From Butyrivibrio proteoclasticus B316 (GTDB lineage: Bacteria > Bacillota > Clostridia > Lachnospirales > Lachnospiraceae), in assembly GCF_000145035.1 (NCBI RefSeq), contig NC_014387.1, positions 3,126,146-3,190,145 of the forward strand: 64,000 nt of DNA, given 5' to 3'. The number at the start of each line of letters is the position of its first letter. Position 1 is the first letter of the stretch. Shown here in pieces: positions 44,586 through 54,197 of this stretch. The translations under genes were made by a program, and so were the position numbers. The notes under the pieces were generated by a model that was not told where the DNA came from, did not search any database, and saw nothing but the letters and a program-made list of their open reading frames with translations.

Positions 44586-45578
44586 TTAATCCTCGTGGTA
44601 ACCAACGATAAACTCCACATAACGACCTGTTCCGATAGCTACTGCTGTCATAGGGTCCTCTGCGGTCATAGTGTTGATGCCTGTCTTAGAATAGATAAGA
44701 TCCTCAAGTCCGCGAAGAAGTGCTCCGCCACCTGTTAAAACAATTCCTCTGTCAGCAATATCTGCTGCAAGTTCTGGTGGTGTGTTCTCAAGAACACTGT
44801 GGATAGCTTCTATAATCTGTGATGTAGGCTCTCTGAGTGCTTCCTCAGTTTCCTCAGATGAAACTCTTACAGTCTTTGGAAGACCTGTTACAAGGTTTCT
44901 TCCTCTGACATCCATATAGTCATCCTCAGCACGTGGGTAAGCTGATCCAATCTTGATCTTAATATCTTCAGCAGTACGATCACCTATAAGAAGATTGTGT
45001 TTCTTTCTCATGTAACGAACAATAGCTTCGTCAAAATCGTCTCCTGCAACCTTAACTGATGTGCTTACAACTGTTCCGCCAAGGGAAATAACAGCAATAT
45101 CAGATGTACCGCCACCTATATCAACAATCATGTTGCCACAAGGCTTTGTAATATCGATTCCTGCTCCGATAGCTGCAGCGATAGGCTCTTCAATAGTCTT
45201 AACATCTCTGGCGCCACAAAGTCTTGTAGCGTCTTCTACAGCCTTCTTCTCAACTTCTGTAGCACCACTTGGAACACAAACTGCAATAAATGGCTTACGA
45301 TGGATTCTGCGTCCAATAGCCTTCTTGATGAAATATCTCATCATCTGCTCTGTAATCTTATAGTTGGAAATAACGCCCTGTCTAAGTGGTCTTACTGCGA
45401 CAATATTGCCAGGTGTACGGCCCAGCATAAGTCTGGCATCCTCACCAATGGCCTTGATCTCTTCTGTATCTCTGTCATAAGCCACAACTGATGGCTCCTT
45501 AAGTACTACGCCCTTACCTCTGATATAAACAAGTACAGAGGCTGTACCTAAATCAATTCCAATATCTGCGTACTGCAT
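44586..45578 (-). CDS. mreB: MreB/Mbl-type rod-shape actin homologue
   Basis: This is an actin-like cytoskeletal ATPase that guides peripheral wall synthesis in rod cells. The phosphate-binding loops are DLGTAS (residues 9-14) and DIGGGTSDIAVI (153-164), with the catalytic-type IEEPIAAAIG (129-138) and GGGALLRGLEDL in the C-terminal half. The length of 330 is standard. Because it is followed by flgF- and flgG-like genes rather than mreC/mreD, it is probably the Mbl orthologue of a set of two or three MreB proteins. AAGGAATT gives the ribosome site. The leader shows TTTTAA-17-TATAAT. Confidence 0.93.
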   Translation of the reverse strand: MQYADIGIDLGTASVLVYIRGKGVVLKEPSVVAYDRDTEEIKAIGEDARLMLGRTPGNIVAVRPLRQGVISNYKITEQMMRYFIKKAIGRRIHRKPFIAVCVPSGATEVEKKAVEDATRLCGARDVKTIEEPIAAAIGAGIDITKPCGNMIVDIGGGTSDIAVISLGGTVVSTSVKVAGDDFDEAIVRYMRKKHNLLIGDRTAEDIKIKIGSAYPRAEDDYMDVRGRNLVTGLPKTVRVSSEETEEALREPTSQIIEAIHSVLENTPPELAADIADRGIVLTGGGALLRGLEDLIYSKTGINTMTAEDPMTAVAIGTGRYVEFIVGYHED

Positions 45579-45654
45579 AATTCCTTAGTACCCCTTTCAA
45601 ATATAAAAGCAAAATCGTTTCCGGTTCTGCCAATTAGGTCATAATATCATTTCG

Positions 45655-45683
45655 ATTATAAACCAAAACAGGCAGTTTTAAAA
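45655..45683 (-). promoter_or_regulatory. Candidate sigma-A promoter of mreB
   Basis: TATAAT (45655-45660 on the minus strand) is perfect; TTTTAA 17 bases upstream (45678-45683) is weak. The start would leave a leader of about 70 bases before mreB. Confidence 0.45.
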
Positions 45684-45705
45684 GAGGCAAATCCATCCGT
45701 ATATT

Positions 45706-45733
45706 GTATCGGCAGTTTAGGCGCTTTACTTAA
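45706..45733 (-). promoter_or_regulatory. Possible sigma-28-like promoter upstream of mreB-flgF
   Basis: The minus strand shows GCCGATAC (45706-45713) and, 16 bases upstream, TTAA (45730-45733), which overlaps the end of uvrA. This is 10 of 12 matches to TAAA-N15-GCCGATAT. It is weaker than the other two sites in this window. Confidence 0.4.
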
Positions 45734-48623
45734 GCATTTTTTTAATATATGCACCAGTATATGACTTTTTGCATTTGGCAACCTCTTCAGGAGTTCCCTT
45801 AACAACAACTGTACCTCCTCCTGATCCGCCTTCAGGTCCCATATCAATGATATAATCACCGGTCTTGATGACATCGAGATTATGCTCTATAACAACAACA
45901 GTATTTCCCTGTTCTACCAGCTTATGCATGATCTTAACAAGTTTCTGTACATCGGCAAAATGAAGACCCGTAGTAGGTTCATCCAAAATGTAAACTGTCT
46001 TGCCTGTTCCAACTCTGCTAAGTTCTGTAGCCAGTTTGATTCGCTGAGCTTCTCCACCTGAAAGTTCAGTACTTGGCTGTCCAAGCTTAATATAACCAAG
46101 GCCCACATCATAAAGGGTCTGGATCTTACGTTTAATAGTCTTGACGTTCTCAAAAAAGCCAAGAGCCTCTTCAACTGTCATATCAAGTACATCATATATG
46201 CTCTTTCCCTTGTACTTGACCTCAAGAGTTTCATGATTGTAGCGCTTTCCGCCACACACCTCACAAGGGACGTAAACATCCGGAAGGAAATGCATCTCAA
46301 TCTTGATGATTCCATCTCCGCCGCAGGCTTCACATCTTCCGCCTTTGACGTTAAAAGAAAATCTTCCCTTCTTGTAGCCTCTTGCCTTAGCATCCGGTGT
46401 TCCGGCAAAAAGATCTCTTATCATATCAAAGACTCCTGTGTATGTAGCTGGGTTAGACCTTGGAGTTCTTCCTATAGGTGACTGATCAATCGCTATAACC
46501 TTATCAACCTGGTCAAGGCCCTCTATATCTTTATGTTTACCAGGGATACATCTAGCTCTGTTAAGGTCTCGTGCAAGCCTCTTATAAAGTATCTCATTTA
46601 CAAGCGAGCTCTTACCTGAACCTGAAACACCTGTAACAATTGTCATTACTCCAAGTGGAATCTCCACATCAATATTCTTGAGGTTATTCTCACTTGCTCC
46701 TATAACCTTGATAAAACCGGTTGGCTTTCTCCTGACATCGGGAACCTCTATCTTGAGCTTACCTGACAGGTACTGTCCTGTAATTGATTCCTTGACCTGC
46801 ATAATTTCTTCTGCAGTTCCGGTAGCTACAATCTTGCCTCCGTGAGAGCCTGCCCCCGGTCCTACGTCAACAATATAATCCGCAGCTCTCATTGTATCTT
46901 CATCATGCTCAACAACAATAAGCGTATTGCCCAAGTCTCTCAGATTCTTAAGAGTATTGAGGAGTTTGTCGTTATCTCTCTGATGAAGTCCGATGCTGGG
47001 TTCATCAAGAATATAGCATACCCCGCAGAGTCCCGAACCAATCTGAGTTGCGAGCCTTATCCTCTGAGCCTCTCCACCTGAAAGCGTTCCTGTCGCTCTT
47101 GAAAGAGACAGGTAATTGAGTCCAACATCGATGAGGAATCCAACTCTTGCCCTTATTTCCTTGAGAACCTGCGCTCCGATCACTACCTGCTGTTCAGAAA
47201 GGTTGAGATTTTCCAGGTAATCATGAAGCTCTCCTATGGACATAGAAGTAATCTCATAAATATTCTTGTTATCAATAGTTACTGCCAGGGATTCCTTTTT
47301 AAGTCTCTGACCACCGCAAAGCTGACAGGGAGTTATCCTCATATACTCTTCATACTCAGCTTTCATAGTCTCGGAAAAGGTCTCTTTATATCTCTGCTCC
47401 ACATTCTTGATAAGACCGTCGAAGAGGATCGGATAATCTCCTACCCCTCTGCTGCCCTCATAATGAACAGATACTGTCTTATCAGCTCCATATATCAACA
47501 TATGGCGTACCTTCTCAGGAAGATCTTCATAAGGAGTATCCATGCTGAATTTATATGCTTTGGCCAAGGCCTTAAGTGTAGCGTTAGTAAAGCTTCCCTC
47601 TTTATTGGCAGACTGCCATCCCATAACCACTATGCATCCATCATTAAGCGAAAGCTTCTTGTCGGGAATCATCAGATCCTCATCAAACTCCATTTTGTAT
47701 CCAAGTCCAAAGCAATCAGGGCATGCTCCAAATGGATTATTAAAAGAAAAGCTTCTGGGCTCAATTTCCGGAATACTTACTCCGCAATCAGGACATGCAA
47801 AGTTCTGGCTAAAGCTAAGTTCCTGCCCGTCAATAACATCTACCAGCAAAAGACCATCAGCAAGCGCAAGAGCACTCTCAACAGAATCTGTTAATCTTCT
47901 TCTGAGGTTCTCATTATCTGCATGAATGACAAGTCTGTCTACGATAATCTCAATGGAATGCTTAATATTCTTATCAAGCTTGATCTCTTCTTCTGAAATC
48001 TCATATTGACTGCCATCAATCCTCGCCCTTACATATCCGGCTCTTCTGGCTCTGTCCAGAGTTTTGGCATGCTCACCCTTTTTACCTCTGACAACAGGTG
48101 CCAAGATCTGCAGCTTGGTATTCTCTCCAAGCGACATGATCTGATCGCACATCTCGTCAACTGTCTGGCGTCTGATCTCTCTTCCGCAATTAGGGCAATG
48201 CGGAATACCAATTCTCGCATACAAAAGCCTGAAATGATCATAAATCTCAGTAACGGTACCAACGGTTGAACGGGGATTCTTGTTGGTGGATTTCTGATCT
48301 ATTGAAATAGTGGGTGATAATCCCTCAATTCTCTCGACATTTGGTTTATCCATCTGTCCAAGAAACATTCTGGCATAGGAGGACAATGATTCCATGTACC
48401 TTCTCTGTCCTTCTGCAAAAATGGTATCAAACGCAAGAGAAGACTTACCTGATCCGGAAAGTCCGGTAAATACTGTAAGTGTCTCTCTTGGTATTTTGAC
48501 ACTCACATTTTTCAAATTATGCTCATTGGCACCGCGAACCCTGATATAGTCATGTATGTCAGAGGGCAAAATTCTCTTGGTCGTGGTGTTTTTTTTGGTC
48601 ATCTTACTATTTTCTACAGTCAT
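45726..48623 (-). CDS. uvrA: Excinuclease ABC subunit A
   Basis: This is the damage-recognition ATPase of nucleotide excision repair. Two ABC modules are clear: GLSGSGKSS (residues 54-62) and GVSGSGKSS near 655, with signature [13 protein letters not shown] in each half. Zinc-binding cysteines appear in CPNCGRE, CPDCG, CPDCFG and the C-terminal [17 protein letters not shown] pair. The 965-residue length includes about 20 extra N-terminal residues relative to many UvrA proteins; ACGGAG upstream of the ATG supports them. It follows uvrB by 55 bases, the common uvrBA order. It may be LexA-controlled, but no clear operator was found. Confidence 0.97.
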   Translation of the reverse strand: MTVENSKMTKKNTTTKRILPSDIHDYIRVRGANEHNLKNVSVKIPRETLTVFTGLSGSGKSSLAFDTIFAEGQRRYMESLSSYARMFLGQMDKPNVERIEGLSPTISIDQKSTNKNPRSTVGTVTEIYDHFRLLYARIGIPHCPNCGREIRRQTVDEMCDQIMSLGENTKLQILAPVVRGKKGEHAKTLDRARRAGYVRARIDGSQYEISEEEIKLDKNIKHSIEIIVDRLVIHADNENLRRRLTDSVESALALADGLLLVDVIDGQELSFSQNFACPDCGVSIPEIEPRSFSFNNPFGACPDCFGLGYKMEFDEDLMIPDKKLSLNDGCIVVMGWQSANKEGSFTNATLKALAKAYKFSMDTPYEDLPEKVRHMLIYGADKTVSVHYEGSRGVGDYPILFDGLIKNVEQRYKETFSETMKAEYEEYMRITPCQLCGGQRLKKESLAVTIDNKNIYEITSMSIGELHDYLENLNLSEQQVVIGAQVLKEIRARVGFLIDVGLNYLSLSRATGTLSGGEAQRIRLATQIGSGLCGVCYILDEPSIGLHQRDNDKLLNTLKNLRDLGNTLIVVEHDEDTMRAADYIVDVGPGAGSHGGKIVATGTAEEIMQVKESITGQYLSGKLKIEVPDVRRKPTGFIKVIGASENNLKNIDVEIPLGVMTIVTGVSGSGKSSLVNEILYKRLARDLNRARCIPGKHKDIEGLDQVDKVIAIDQSPIGRTPRSNPATYTGVFDMIRDLFAGTPDAKARGYKKGRFSFNVKGGRCEACGGDGIIKIEMHFLPDVYVPCEVCGGKRYNHETLEVKYKGKSIYDVLDMTVEEALGFFENVKTIKRKIQTLYDVGLGYIKLGQPSTELSGGEAQRIKLATELSRVGTGKTVYILDEPTTGLHFADVQKLVKIMHKLVEQGNTVVVIEHNLDVIKTGDYIIDMGPEGGSGGGTVVVKGTPEEVAKCKKSYTGAYIKKMLK

Positions 48624-48678
48624 ACTAAACTCCGTAAATTAGCTCTTTATAATCAGTATCCAATCACAGGGACAATAC

Positions 48679-50670
48679 TCATTTCCCCTCAGTCAGGTCA
48701 TTTAATATCTTCTTGAGTTCTATCATCTGATCGCGTAAAGTTGCAGCTGTTTCAAAGTCAAGCTCTGTAGCAGCTCTCTTCATCTTCTTCTGCACATCTC
48801 CGATAAGCTTCTCAAGTTCAGCCTGATCCATTGACTCAGGATCCTTCTCAAATTTGAACTCTTCCTTGGTCACTGCCTTGGTGACAGCTATGAGATCGCG
48901 GACAGCTTTCTTGATAGTCTGTGGAGTAATGCCATGTTCCTTGTTGTATTCTTCCTGAATTGCCCGTCGTCTCTTAGTCTCATCAATAGCCTTCTGCATT
49001 GAGTCTGTCATATTATCGGCATACATGATAACGCGACCTTCTGCATTTCTGGCTGCTCGTCCTATTGTCTGGATAAGTGAGGTTTCTGACCTGAGGAATC
49101 CCTCTTTATCAGCATCAATTATGGCAACCAGCGAAATCTCCGGTATATCAAGGCCTTCTCTTAGAAGATTGATACCAACAAGTACATCAAAAACATCAAG
49201 TCTCATATCCCTGATGATCTCAGATCTCTCCAGTGTATCTATATCCGAGTGAAGATATTTGACTCTGATTCCTGACTCAGCCAGGTATTCCGTCAAATCT
49301 TCCGCCATTCTCTTAGTAAGGGTTGTAACCAGAACCTTGTTCTTCTTGTCAACCTCCGTCCTGATCTCTCCGATCAGATCATCAATCTGTCCCTCAACCG
49401 GTCTGACCGAAATCTCCGGATCTAATAGGCCGGTCGGCCTGATCACCTGCTCAGTTCTCAGAAGCTCATGTTCTTCCTCATATTTACCCGGAGTAGCAGA
49501 GCAGAATAACATCTGATCGATATGTTCTTCAAACTCTTCAAAATTCAGAGGTCTGTTATCAAGAGCTGATGGAAGTCTGAAACCGTAATCTACCAAAGTC
49601 AGCTTCCTGCTCCTGTCACCATGGTACATGGCTCCTATCTGAGGAATAGTCATATGCGACTCATCAACAATTATCAGAAAGTCCCTGTCAAAGAAGTCCA
49701 AAAGTGTGAGTGGTGGCTCTCCCGGTTTCATGAAGTTAAGATGTCTCGAATAGTTCTCAATACCTGAACAAAAACCTGTCTCTCTCATCATCTCAACATC
49801 AAAATTAGTTCGCTCTGATATTCTCTGCGCCTCTATAAGCCTGTCTTCTCCCTTGAAAAACCTGATCTGTTCCTCAAGCTCTTTTTCTATATTGTCACAG
49901 GCCATATTAATCTTCTCCTGTGGAACAACATAATGAGAAGCCGGGTATATCATCACATGGCTGAGCTCACTCCTGACCTTGGCCGTAACCGGTTCAATCT
50001 CACATATTCTGTCTATCTCATCCCCAAAGAACTCAACACGAATGAGGTAGTCATCCGCATTAGCAGGGAAAATCTCGATTGTATCACCCCGAACCCTGAA
50101 GTTACATCTGCTAAGTTCCAGATCATTACGATTATACTGGATAGCTACCAGCTCTTTGATGGTCTCATCTCTATCCTTATTCATTCCCGGGCGTAGGGAA
50201 ATAGACATCCCTTTAAACTCCTCAGGACTACCAAGTCCATATATACATGAAACACTGGCAACAACGATCACATCTTTGCGCTCTGCAAGAGAAGCAGTCG
50301 CCGATAGTCTTAGCTTATCTATCTCATCGTTAATTGCCGAATCCTTGGCAATATAGGTATCGGTCTGAGGGACATATGCCTCAGGCTGATAGTAATCATA
50401 GTAGGACACAAAGTACTCTACTGCATTTTCCGGAAAAAATTCCTTCATCTCGCCATAAAGCTGTCCCGCAAGAGTCTTGTTATGTGAAATGATCAGGGTA
50501 GGCTTCTGAAGAGCCTGTATAACGTTGGCCATGGTAAAGGTCTTACCGGAACCCGTAACTCCAAGGAGCGTCTCGAACTGGTTTCCCGCCTTAAACCCTT
50601 CAACCAGATCCTTGATGGCTTTGGGCTGATCACCTGTAGGTTTATATTCGCTGTGTATCTTGAACTCCAT
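48679..50670 (-). CDS. uvrB: Excinuclease ABC subunit B
   Basis: This is the helicase-like damage-verifying subunit that UvrA loads. Walker A is [12 protein letters not shown] (residues 37-48), the beta-hairpin that clamps DNA includes [17 protein letters not shown], and the DEAD-like box is VDESHMT. Later motifs include [15 protein letters not shown] and QTIGRAARN. The C-terminal UVR motif that binds UvrC is present ([22 protein letters not shown]). The length of 663 is normal. The ribosome site is modest. A 101-base AT-rich gap before it holds several weak promoter-like boxes. Confidence 0.97.
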   Translation of the reverse strand: MEFKIHSEYKPTGDQPKAIKDLVEGFKAGNQFETLLGVTGSGKTFTMANVIQALQKPTLIISHNKTLAGQLYGEMKEFFPENAVEYFVSYYDYYQPEAYVPQTDTYIAKDSAINDEIDKLRLSATASLAERKDVIVVASVSCIYGLGSPEEFKGMSISLRPGMNKDRDETIKELVAIQYNRNDLELSRCNFRVRGDTIEIFPANADDYLIRVEFFGDEIDRICEIEPVTAKVRSELSHVMIYPASHYVVPQEKINMACDNIEKELEEQIRFFKGEDRLIEAQRISERTNFDVEMMRETGFCSGIENYSRHLNFMKPGEPPLTLLDFFDRDFLIIVDESHMTIPQIGAMYHGDRSRKLTLVDYGFRLPSALDNRPLNFEEFEEHIDQMLFCSATPGKYEEEHELLRTEQVIRPTGLLDPEISVRPVEGQIDDLIGEIRTEVDKKNKVLVTTLTKRMAEDLTEYLAESGIRVKYLHSDIDTLERSEIIRDMRLDVFDVLVGINLLREGLDIPEISLVAIIDADKEGFLRSETSLIQTIGRAARNAEGRVIMYADNMTDSMQKAIDETKRRRAIQEEYNKEHGITPQTIKKAVRDLIAVTKAVTKEEFKFEKDPESMDQAELEKLIGDVQKKMKRAATELDFETAATLRDQMIELKKILNDLTEGK

Positions 50671-50771
50671 ACTGCCCGCTTTCTCGTGAAATCGATCAAC
50701 GTCCTATAATAAATCACAACTATCTAATTATGGAGCAAGTATAACATCAATAAAAATATATGTCTATAATT

Positions 50772-51017
50772 TTAGGAACATATGTTCAGTGAGTCGTATG
50801 TGTAAACAAGATCCTGTTCAATTACAAAATCATCCTCAGAAAGTTCCTCACTATAATCCTCTGTTTCCAAAAGTCTTGTTGTGCACATTGCTGCTGTAGC
50901 TCTCCCCTCTGTAATCCGCGATGGCTCTTTTCCCGCATTTCCGAGAAGACTTCCAATCCCCAGGATAACGAGCAGCGCTATAAGCACTATTCCAAATGTT
51001 AAAACAAAAATCATCAT
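50772..51017 (-). CDS. Small single-pass membrane protein after the Ser/Thr kinase gene
   Basis: This is an 81-residue protein with one hydrophobic segment at about residues 3-25 (MMIFVLTFGIVLIALLVILGIG) and an acidic C-terminal half (TEDYSEELSEDDFVIEQD). I do not recognise a family. The ATG overlaps the kinase stop by four bases (ATGA), so the two are made together. The many Ser, Thr and Tyr residues near acidic ones could make it a kinase substrate or anchor, but that is a guess. No gene follows for 101 bases. Confidence 0.68.
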   Translation of the reverse strand: MMIFVLTFGIVLIALLVILGIGSLLGNAGKEPSRITEGRATAAMCTTRLLETEDYSEELSEDDFVIEQDLVYTYDSLNICS

Positions 51018-51967
51018 TTTATTACAACCTCATTTTCCTCTAAAAATTCTTCAATCCACGTTCTCGCATATCCAAGTCTCATTTTGACCGCCGGCATTCT
51101 CTCATTAAAATCATTTGTTGCATAGATCGTCACTTCTTCTGCATTCATGATTCCTACAGAAATAACCCCCGATAATACTACAGCCAGTGCCAGAACCTTA
51201 GCTGCCTTAATAAACTTCTTCGCCTTTCTTCGTTTAGGTATTGCCTCTAATTCTTCCTGTATTTCTCTAAAAGACCTGAACCTGTCCTCTCTGTCCGCCC
51301 TAGTGCATTTATCAACAATAGCTATAAATTCATCCGATATTCCTTTAATGCCTTTTTTCTTGAAGCTTTCCACTTCATCCTTATCTTTGGTATCAACTCC
51401 TGATACCAGCTGAAGTATTGTCATCCCAAAGCAGTAGATATCCGTTCTCGGGTCAGTCTGTCCAAGATTTCCGAATTGCTCCGGAGCTGCAAAGCCAAGT
51501 GTTCCCAGATTCAGCGTATCAGATGCATCTCCCGCCTCATAGAATCTTGCTGCCCCAAAATCAATCAAGCATATATGTCCATCGGGCTTCATAACAATAT
51601 TGGAAGGTTTTAAATCCCTATATATAACCGGTTTTCGCCTTCCATGAAGATATCTCATTATTCCTGCAAGCTCGTAAGCTATATGCAAAGCTTCTTTTTC
51701 TGTGAAAAGGCCTTTTCTTATTAGTGTTTTTTCAAGACTATTACCGGGGATATATTCAAGAATCAGTTCTTCAGAGCTTCTTTTGTACAAAGACGGTACA
51801 GATTTATGGTCCAGCTCTTTTAGTATTACAGACTCATTAAAAAGATTAGAATCTTCAGTTTTTCTTTTCTTAATTGTAACCAGTTTTCCTGATGATATCT
51901 CTTTTCCCAAGAATGCGTTACAGTTCCCTCCACTGCCAAGAGGTTTTATTATATTGTATTCTTCCAT
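51014..51967 (-). CDS. Membrane-anchored Ser/Thr protein kinase, PASTA-free
   Basis: This is a Hanks-type kinase of 317 residues. The N-lobe has a glycine loop LGSGGNCNAF (residues 10-19) and lysine in TIKK (33/34). The catalytic loop reads YRDLKPSN (116-123), with Tyr in place of the usual His, and the metal-binding DFG (136-138) and APE (161-163) follow. A membrane segment at about 255-275 leads to an external tail of only about 45 residues, with no PASTA repeats as in PrkC. I chose the ATG at 51967: it lies seven bases after the phosphatase stop with GAGG upstream, and an earlier start would overlap that gene. The partner phosphatase is next door. Confidence 0.9.
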   Translation of the reverse strand: MEEYNIIKPLGSGGNCNAFLGKEISSGKLVTIKKRKTEDSNLFNESVILKELDHKSVPSLYKRSSEELILEYIPGNSLEKTLIRKGLFTEKEALHIAYELAGIMRYLHGRRKPVIYRDLKPSNIVMKPDGHICLIDFGAARFYEAGDASDTLNLGTLGFAAPEQFGNLGQTDPRTDIYCFGMTILQLVSGVDTKDKDEVESFKKKGIKGISDEFIAIVDKCTRADREDRFRSFREIQEELEAIPKRRKAKKFIKAAKVLALAVVLSGVISVGIMNAEEVTIYATNDFNERMPAVKMRLGYARTWIEEFLEENEVVIK

Positions 51968-51974
51968 GCCATCC

Positions 51975-52757
51975 TCACATTTCAAGACATGCGGCCGCAA
52001 CGGTGATATTATCTTCTTCATTCCTTGACTTAGCTTTTTCAACAAGCTTTTTGCACTGATGTAGCATATCTTCATCCGTAAGGCACATCTGCGGACATAG
52101 CTTCTTTCTGATCTCTTCTGTCTCTAACGTCCTCCAAAAGCCATCACTGCAGGCAATGATCGTAGTATTGTCCTTCAGCACTCCCTTTCTGATCTCATGC
52201 ATAGGAACATGCGAAGTTCCAAGGCACTGCAATAATACAGACTTTTCATCGCCACTAAGAGCCTCACTTTCTGTAATAAGCCCCTTATCAATTTTATCCT
52301 GCACAAGGCTTTGATCTTTAGTCAGTTTCTCAACCTCTTTGGCCCTGACAGCATAAATCCTGGAATCTCCAATATTCACCGAAATATATTTATTACCAAT
52401 CTGTAAAAAAGCAGTCAAAGTCGTTCCCAAATGAAGGTTTCTGTGCTTACCATATCTTTTCAGGTCACCGTTTATTCTTCTGATCATTCTGTCAAAAGAG
52501 CTCTCTACAGCATCCCATAACTCATTTTCCGTAAGATTCTGCAGCATACTAAGCTCCTCATGAAACCATGACTCCAAAGTTCTTATCGCCTTGCAACTGG
52601 CCACTTCTCCTTTGGACAATCCGCCCATCCCATCGCAAACCGCAATCAGTGATATTCTTCCATGATTTTTTGTATTGGCAACTTTGATAAGCGCCGAATC
52701 CTGGTTAATATCTCTTGTGTTTCCAATATCAGTACAAATACATGCTTTTACTCTCAT
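51975..52757 (-). CDS. PP2C-family Ser/Thr phosphatase
   Basis: This is a metal-dependent phosphatase of 260 residues. The motifs are DIGNTRDINQD (residues 10-20), AVCDGMGG (39-46) with metal-binding Asp42, IGDSRIYAVR, ACSDGFW and EDNITVAA near the end. This set matches PrpC/Stp proteins that reverse the action of Hanks-type kinases. The gene comes first in the phosphatase-kinase-small membrane protein group, with GGAGAGG before the ATG. In many Firmicutes this pair lies between rsgA and the ribosome genes; here it stands apart from them. Confidence 0.92.
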   Translation of the reverse strand: MRVKACICTDIGNTRDINQDSALIKVANTKNHGRISLIAVCDGMGGLSKGEVASCKAIRTLESWFHEELSMLQNLTENELWDAVESSFDRMIRRINGDLKRYGKHRNLHLGTTLTAFLQIGNKYISVNIGDSRIYAVRAKEVEKLTKDQSLVQDKIDKGLITESEALSGDEKSVLLQCLGTSHVPMHEIRKGVLKDNTTIIACSDGFWRTLETEEIRKKLCPQMCLTDEDMLHQCKKLVEKAKSRNEEDNITVAAACLEM

Positions 52758-52819
52758 AACTTCCTCTCCTTACCAAAATCTGCCTAAACAAAAGTGGAAT
52801 AACTCGCTCGAAATGAGCC

Positions 52820-52857
52820 GAAAAAAATGACTGTGTTCTATGAAAAAACACAGTCAT
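52820..52857 (-). terminator. Intrinsic terminator after the S41 protease gene
   Basis: An 11-bp stem, ATGACTGTGTT (52827-52837) with AACACAGTCAT (52847-52857), is followed on the minus strand by TTTTTTT (52821-52827). It separates the ftsEX-M23-protease run from the phosphatase-kinase group. Confidence 0.88.
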
Positions 52858-52877
52858 GAATATTACTATTTAATATT

Positions 52878-54179
52878 TTATTTGTCAAGAAGTTCTTGCA
52901 TAACCTCTTTAGCCTTGTCAAGCTGGGTATCTGTTTTATCCTTGGCATATGCTTCGCCGTCATATTCTACTTCTACATCAGGCTCAATACCTACTCCGTG
53001 AATGTTTATTCCATTTGGAGTAAAGTAACTGCTGACAGTAAGTTTGACAGCTGTGCCATCTCTCAGGTCAAAGATTCTCTGAACTATTCCTTTTCCATAG
53101 GTTGTCTTACCTACAAGTTTGCCCAGGTTGTAATCCTTGATTGCACCAGCAAGAATTTCACTGGCACTTGCAGAGTACTGATTGACCAATACTACTACCG
53201 GAATATCTATTTCATTTTGTCCGTCGCAGGTGTAGTCTTCTCTGTTACCTTCTCTGTCTTCTGTATAAACGATCACTCCCTTTGGAAGGAGCTGTCTTGC
53301 GATATCGCAAACCGTTGAGAGATTTCCTCCCGGATTTGATCTAAGATCAATTATCAGGCCTTCTATATTCTGAGCACGAAGTTCAGCCATGTTCTCAACG
53401 AACTGGGAATATGTTACCTCATCAAACTCTGTAATCTTGAGATATCCCACATTGTTATCAAATACCTCTGAGCTGACTGTCGGAACTTCAATCTGAGCTC
53501 GTTCTACATCAACTTCTACGTTTGAAGTACTGCCATTTCTAACCAGTGTCAGATGAACTGTTGTGCCAGCCTCGCCCTTGATAAGGCTAACAACCTCTTC
53601 AAGAGTCAGCCCCTGTGTTGATTCTTTATTGATCTCATAAATGATATCATCAACACATAACTCAGCACTTTCTGCCGGGCTTCCGGGCATAACACCTGAT
53701 ATTCTGGCCATATTTATGGTGTTATCAAAGCTTACATATGCACCAATGCCGTAATAAATCCCCTTGGTGCTGTTCATCATTTCATCAAGTTCCTCTTCTG
53801 TGTAATATACAGAGTATGGATCTCCCAAAGAGTTCATCAAGCCTTTATAGATTCCATCTGCCTCATCCTGCTTGTCTACATCTGTCTTGTAGTAGTAGGT
53901 GTCTATTACATCTTCAAGAGCCTGAATCTTATTAAGCGTGTCTTCGTTTAAAAGGTCGCTTTCTCCGGTCACACTAAGCCCGGGTACGCCATTTCCTTTA
54001 TACACATAAAGTAGCGACAGAACTGCTGCAGAAACAACCAAAACCGAAACCAAAAAGCCAATAAGTATTCCGGCTATAAATCTTCTTGTAAGTCTGCCAT
54101 CATAAGCACGTGTGCCCTGCGCATTTGGCACTTCTACTACAGGCTCTGTGATCTGATTTAATCCATTATTACTATCCAA
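52878..54179 (-). CDS. C-terminal processing protease (S41, CtpA-like)
   Basis: This is a membrane-anchored serine protease of 433 residues. A short cytoplasmic start and one membrane segment (about residues 34-57) are followed by a PDZ domain (GIYYGIGAYVSFDNTIN to LTLVRNGS) and the S41 core. Catalytic Ser lies in QYSASASEILAG and Lys in LVGKTTYGKG. The start is a TTG at 54179 with AGAGG eight bases before it; no in-frame ATG occurs before the membrane segment. It follows the M23 gene by 18 bases, as in several Firmicutes where CtpA-like proteases trim wall-hydrolase partners. Its substrate here is unknown, perhaps the M23 protein. Confidence 0.93.
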   Translation of the reverse strand: MDSNNGLNQITEPVVEVPNAQGTRAYDGRLTRRFIAGILIGFLVSVLVVSAAVLSLLYVYKGNGVPGLSVTGESDLLNEDTLNKIQALEDVIDTYYYKTDVDKQDEADGIYKGLMNSLGDPYSVYYTEEELDEMMNSTKGIYYGIGAYVSFDNTINMARISGVMPGSPAESAELCVDDIIYEINKESTQGLTLEEVVSLIKGEAGTTVHLTLVRNGSTSNVEVDVERAQIEVPTVSSEVFDNNVGYLKITEFDEVTYSQFVENMAELRAQNIEGLIIDLRSNPGGNLSTVCDIARQLLPKGVIVYTEDREGNREDYTCDGQNEIDIPVVVLVNQYSASASEILAGAIKDYNLGKLVGKTTYGKGIVQRIFDLRDGTAVKLTVSSYFTPNGINIHGVGIEPDVEVEYDGEAYAKDKTDTQLDKAKEVMQELLDK

Positions 54180-54197
54180 TTAGCACACCTCTAATCT

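Noticed and set aside
47223..47894. A 223-codon open frame on the plus strand opposite uvrA
   Set aside because: It lies wholly within uvrA on the other strand, has no ribosome site, and its protein shows no recognisable domain. It is a codon-bias shadow.
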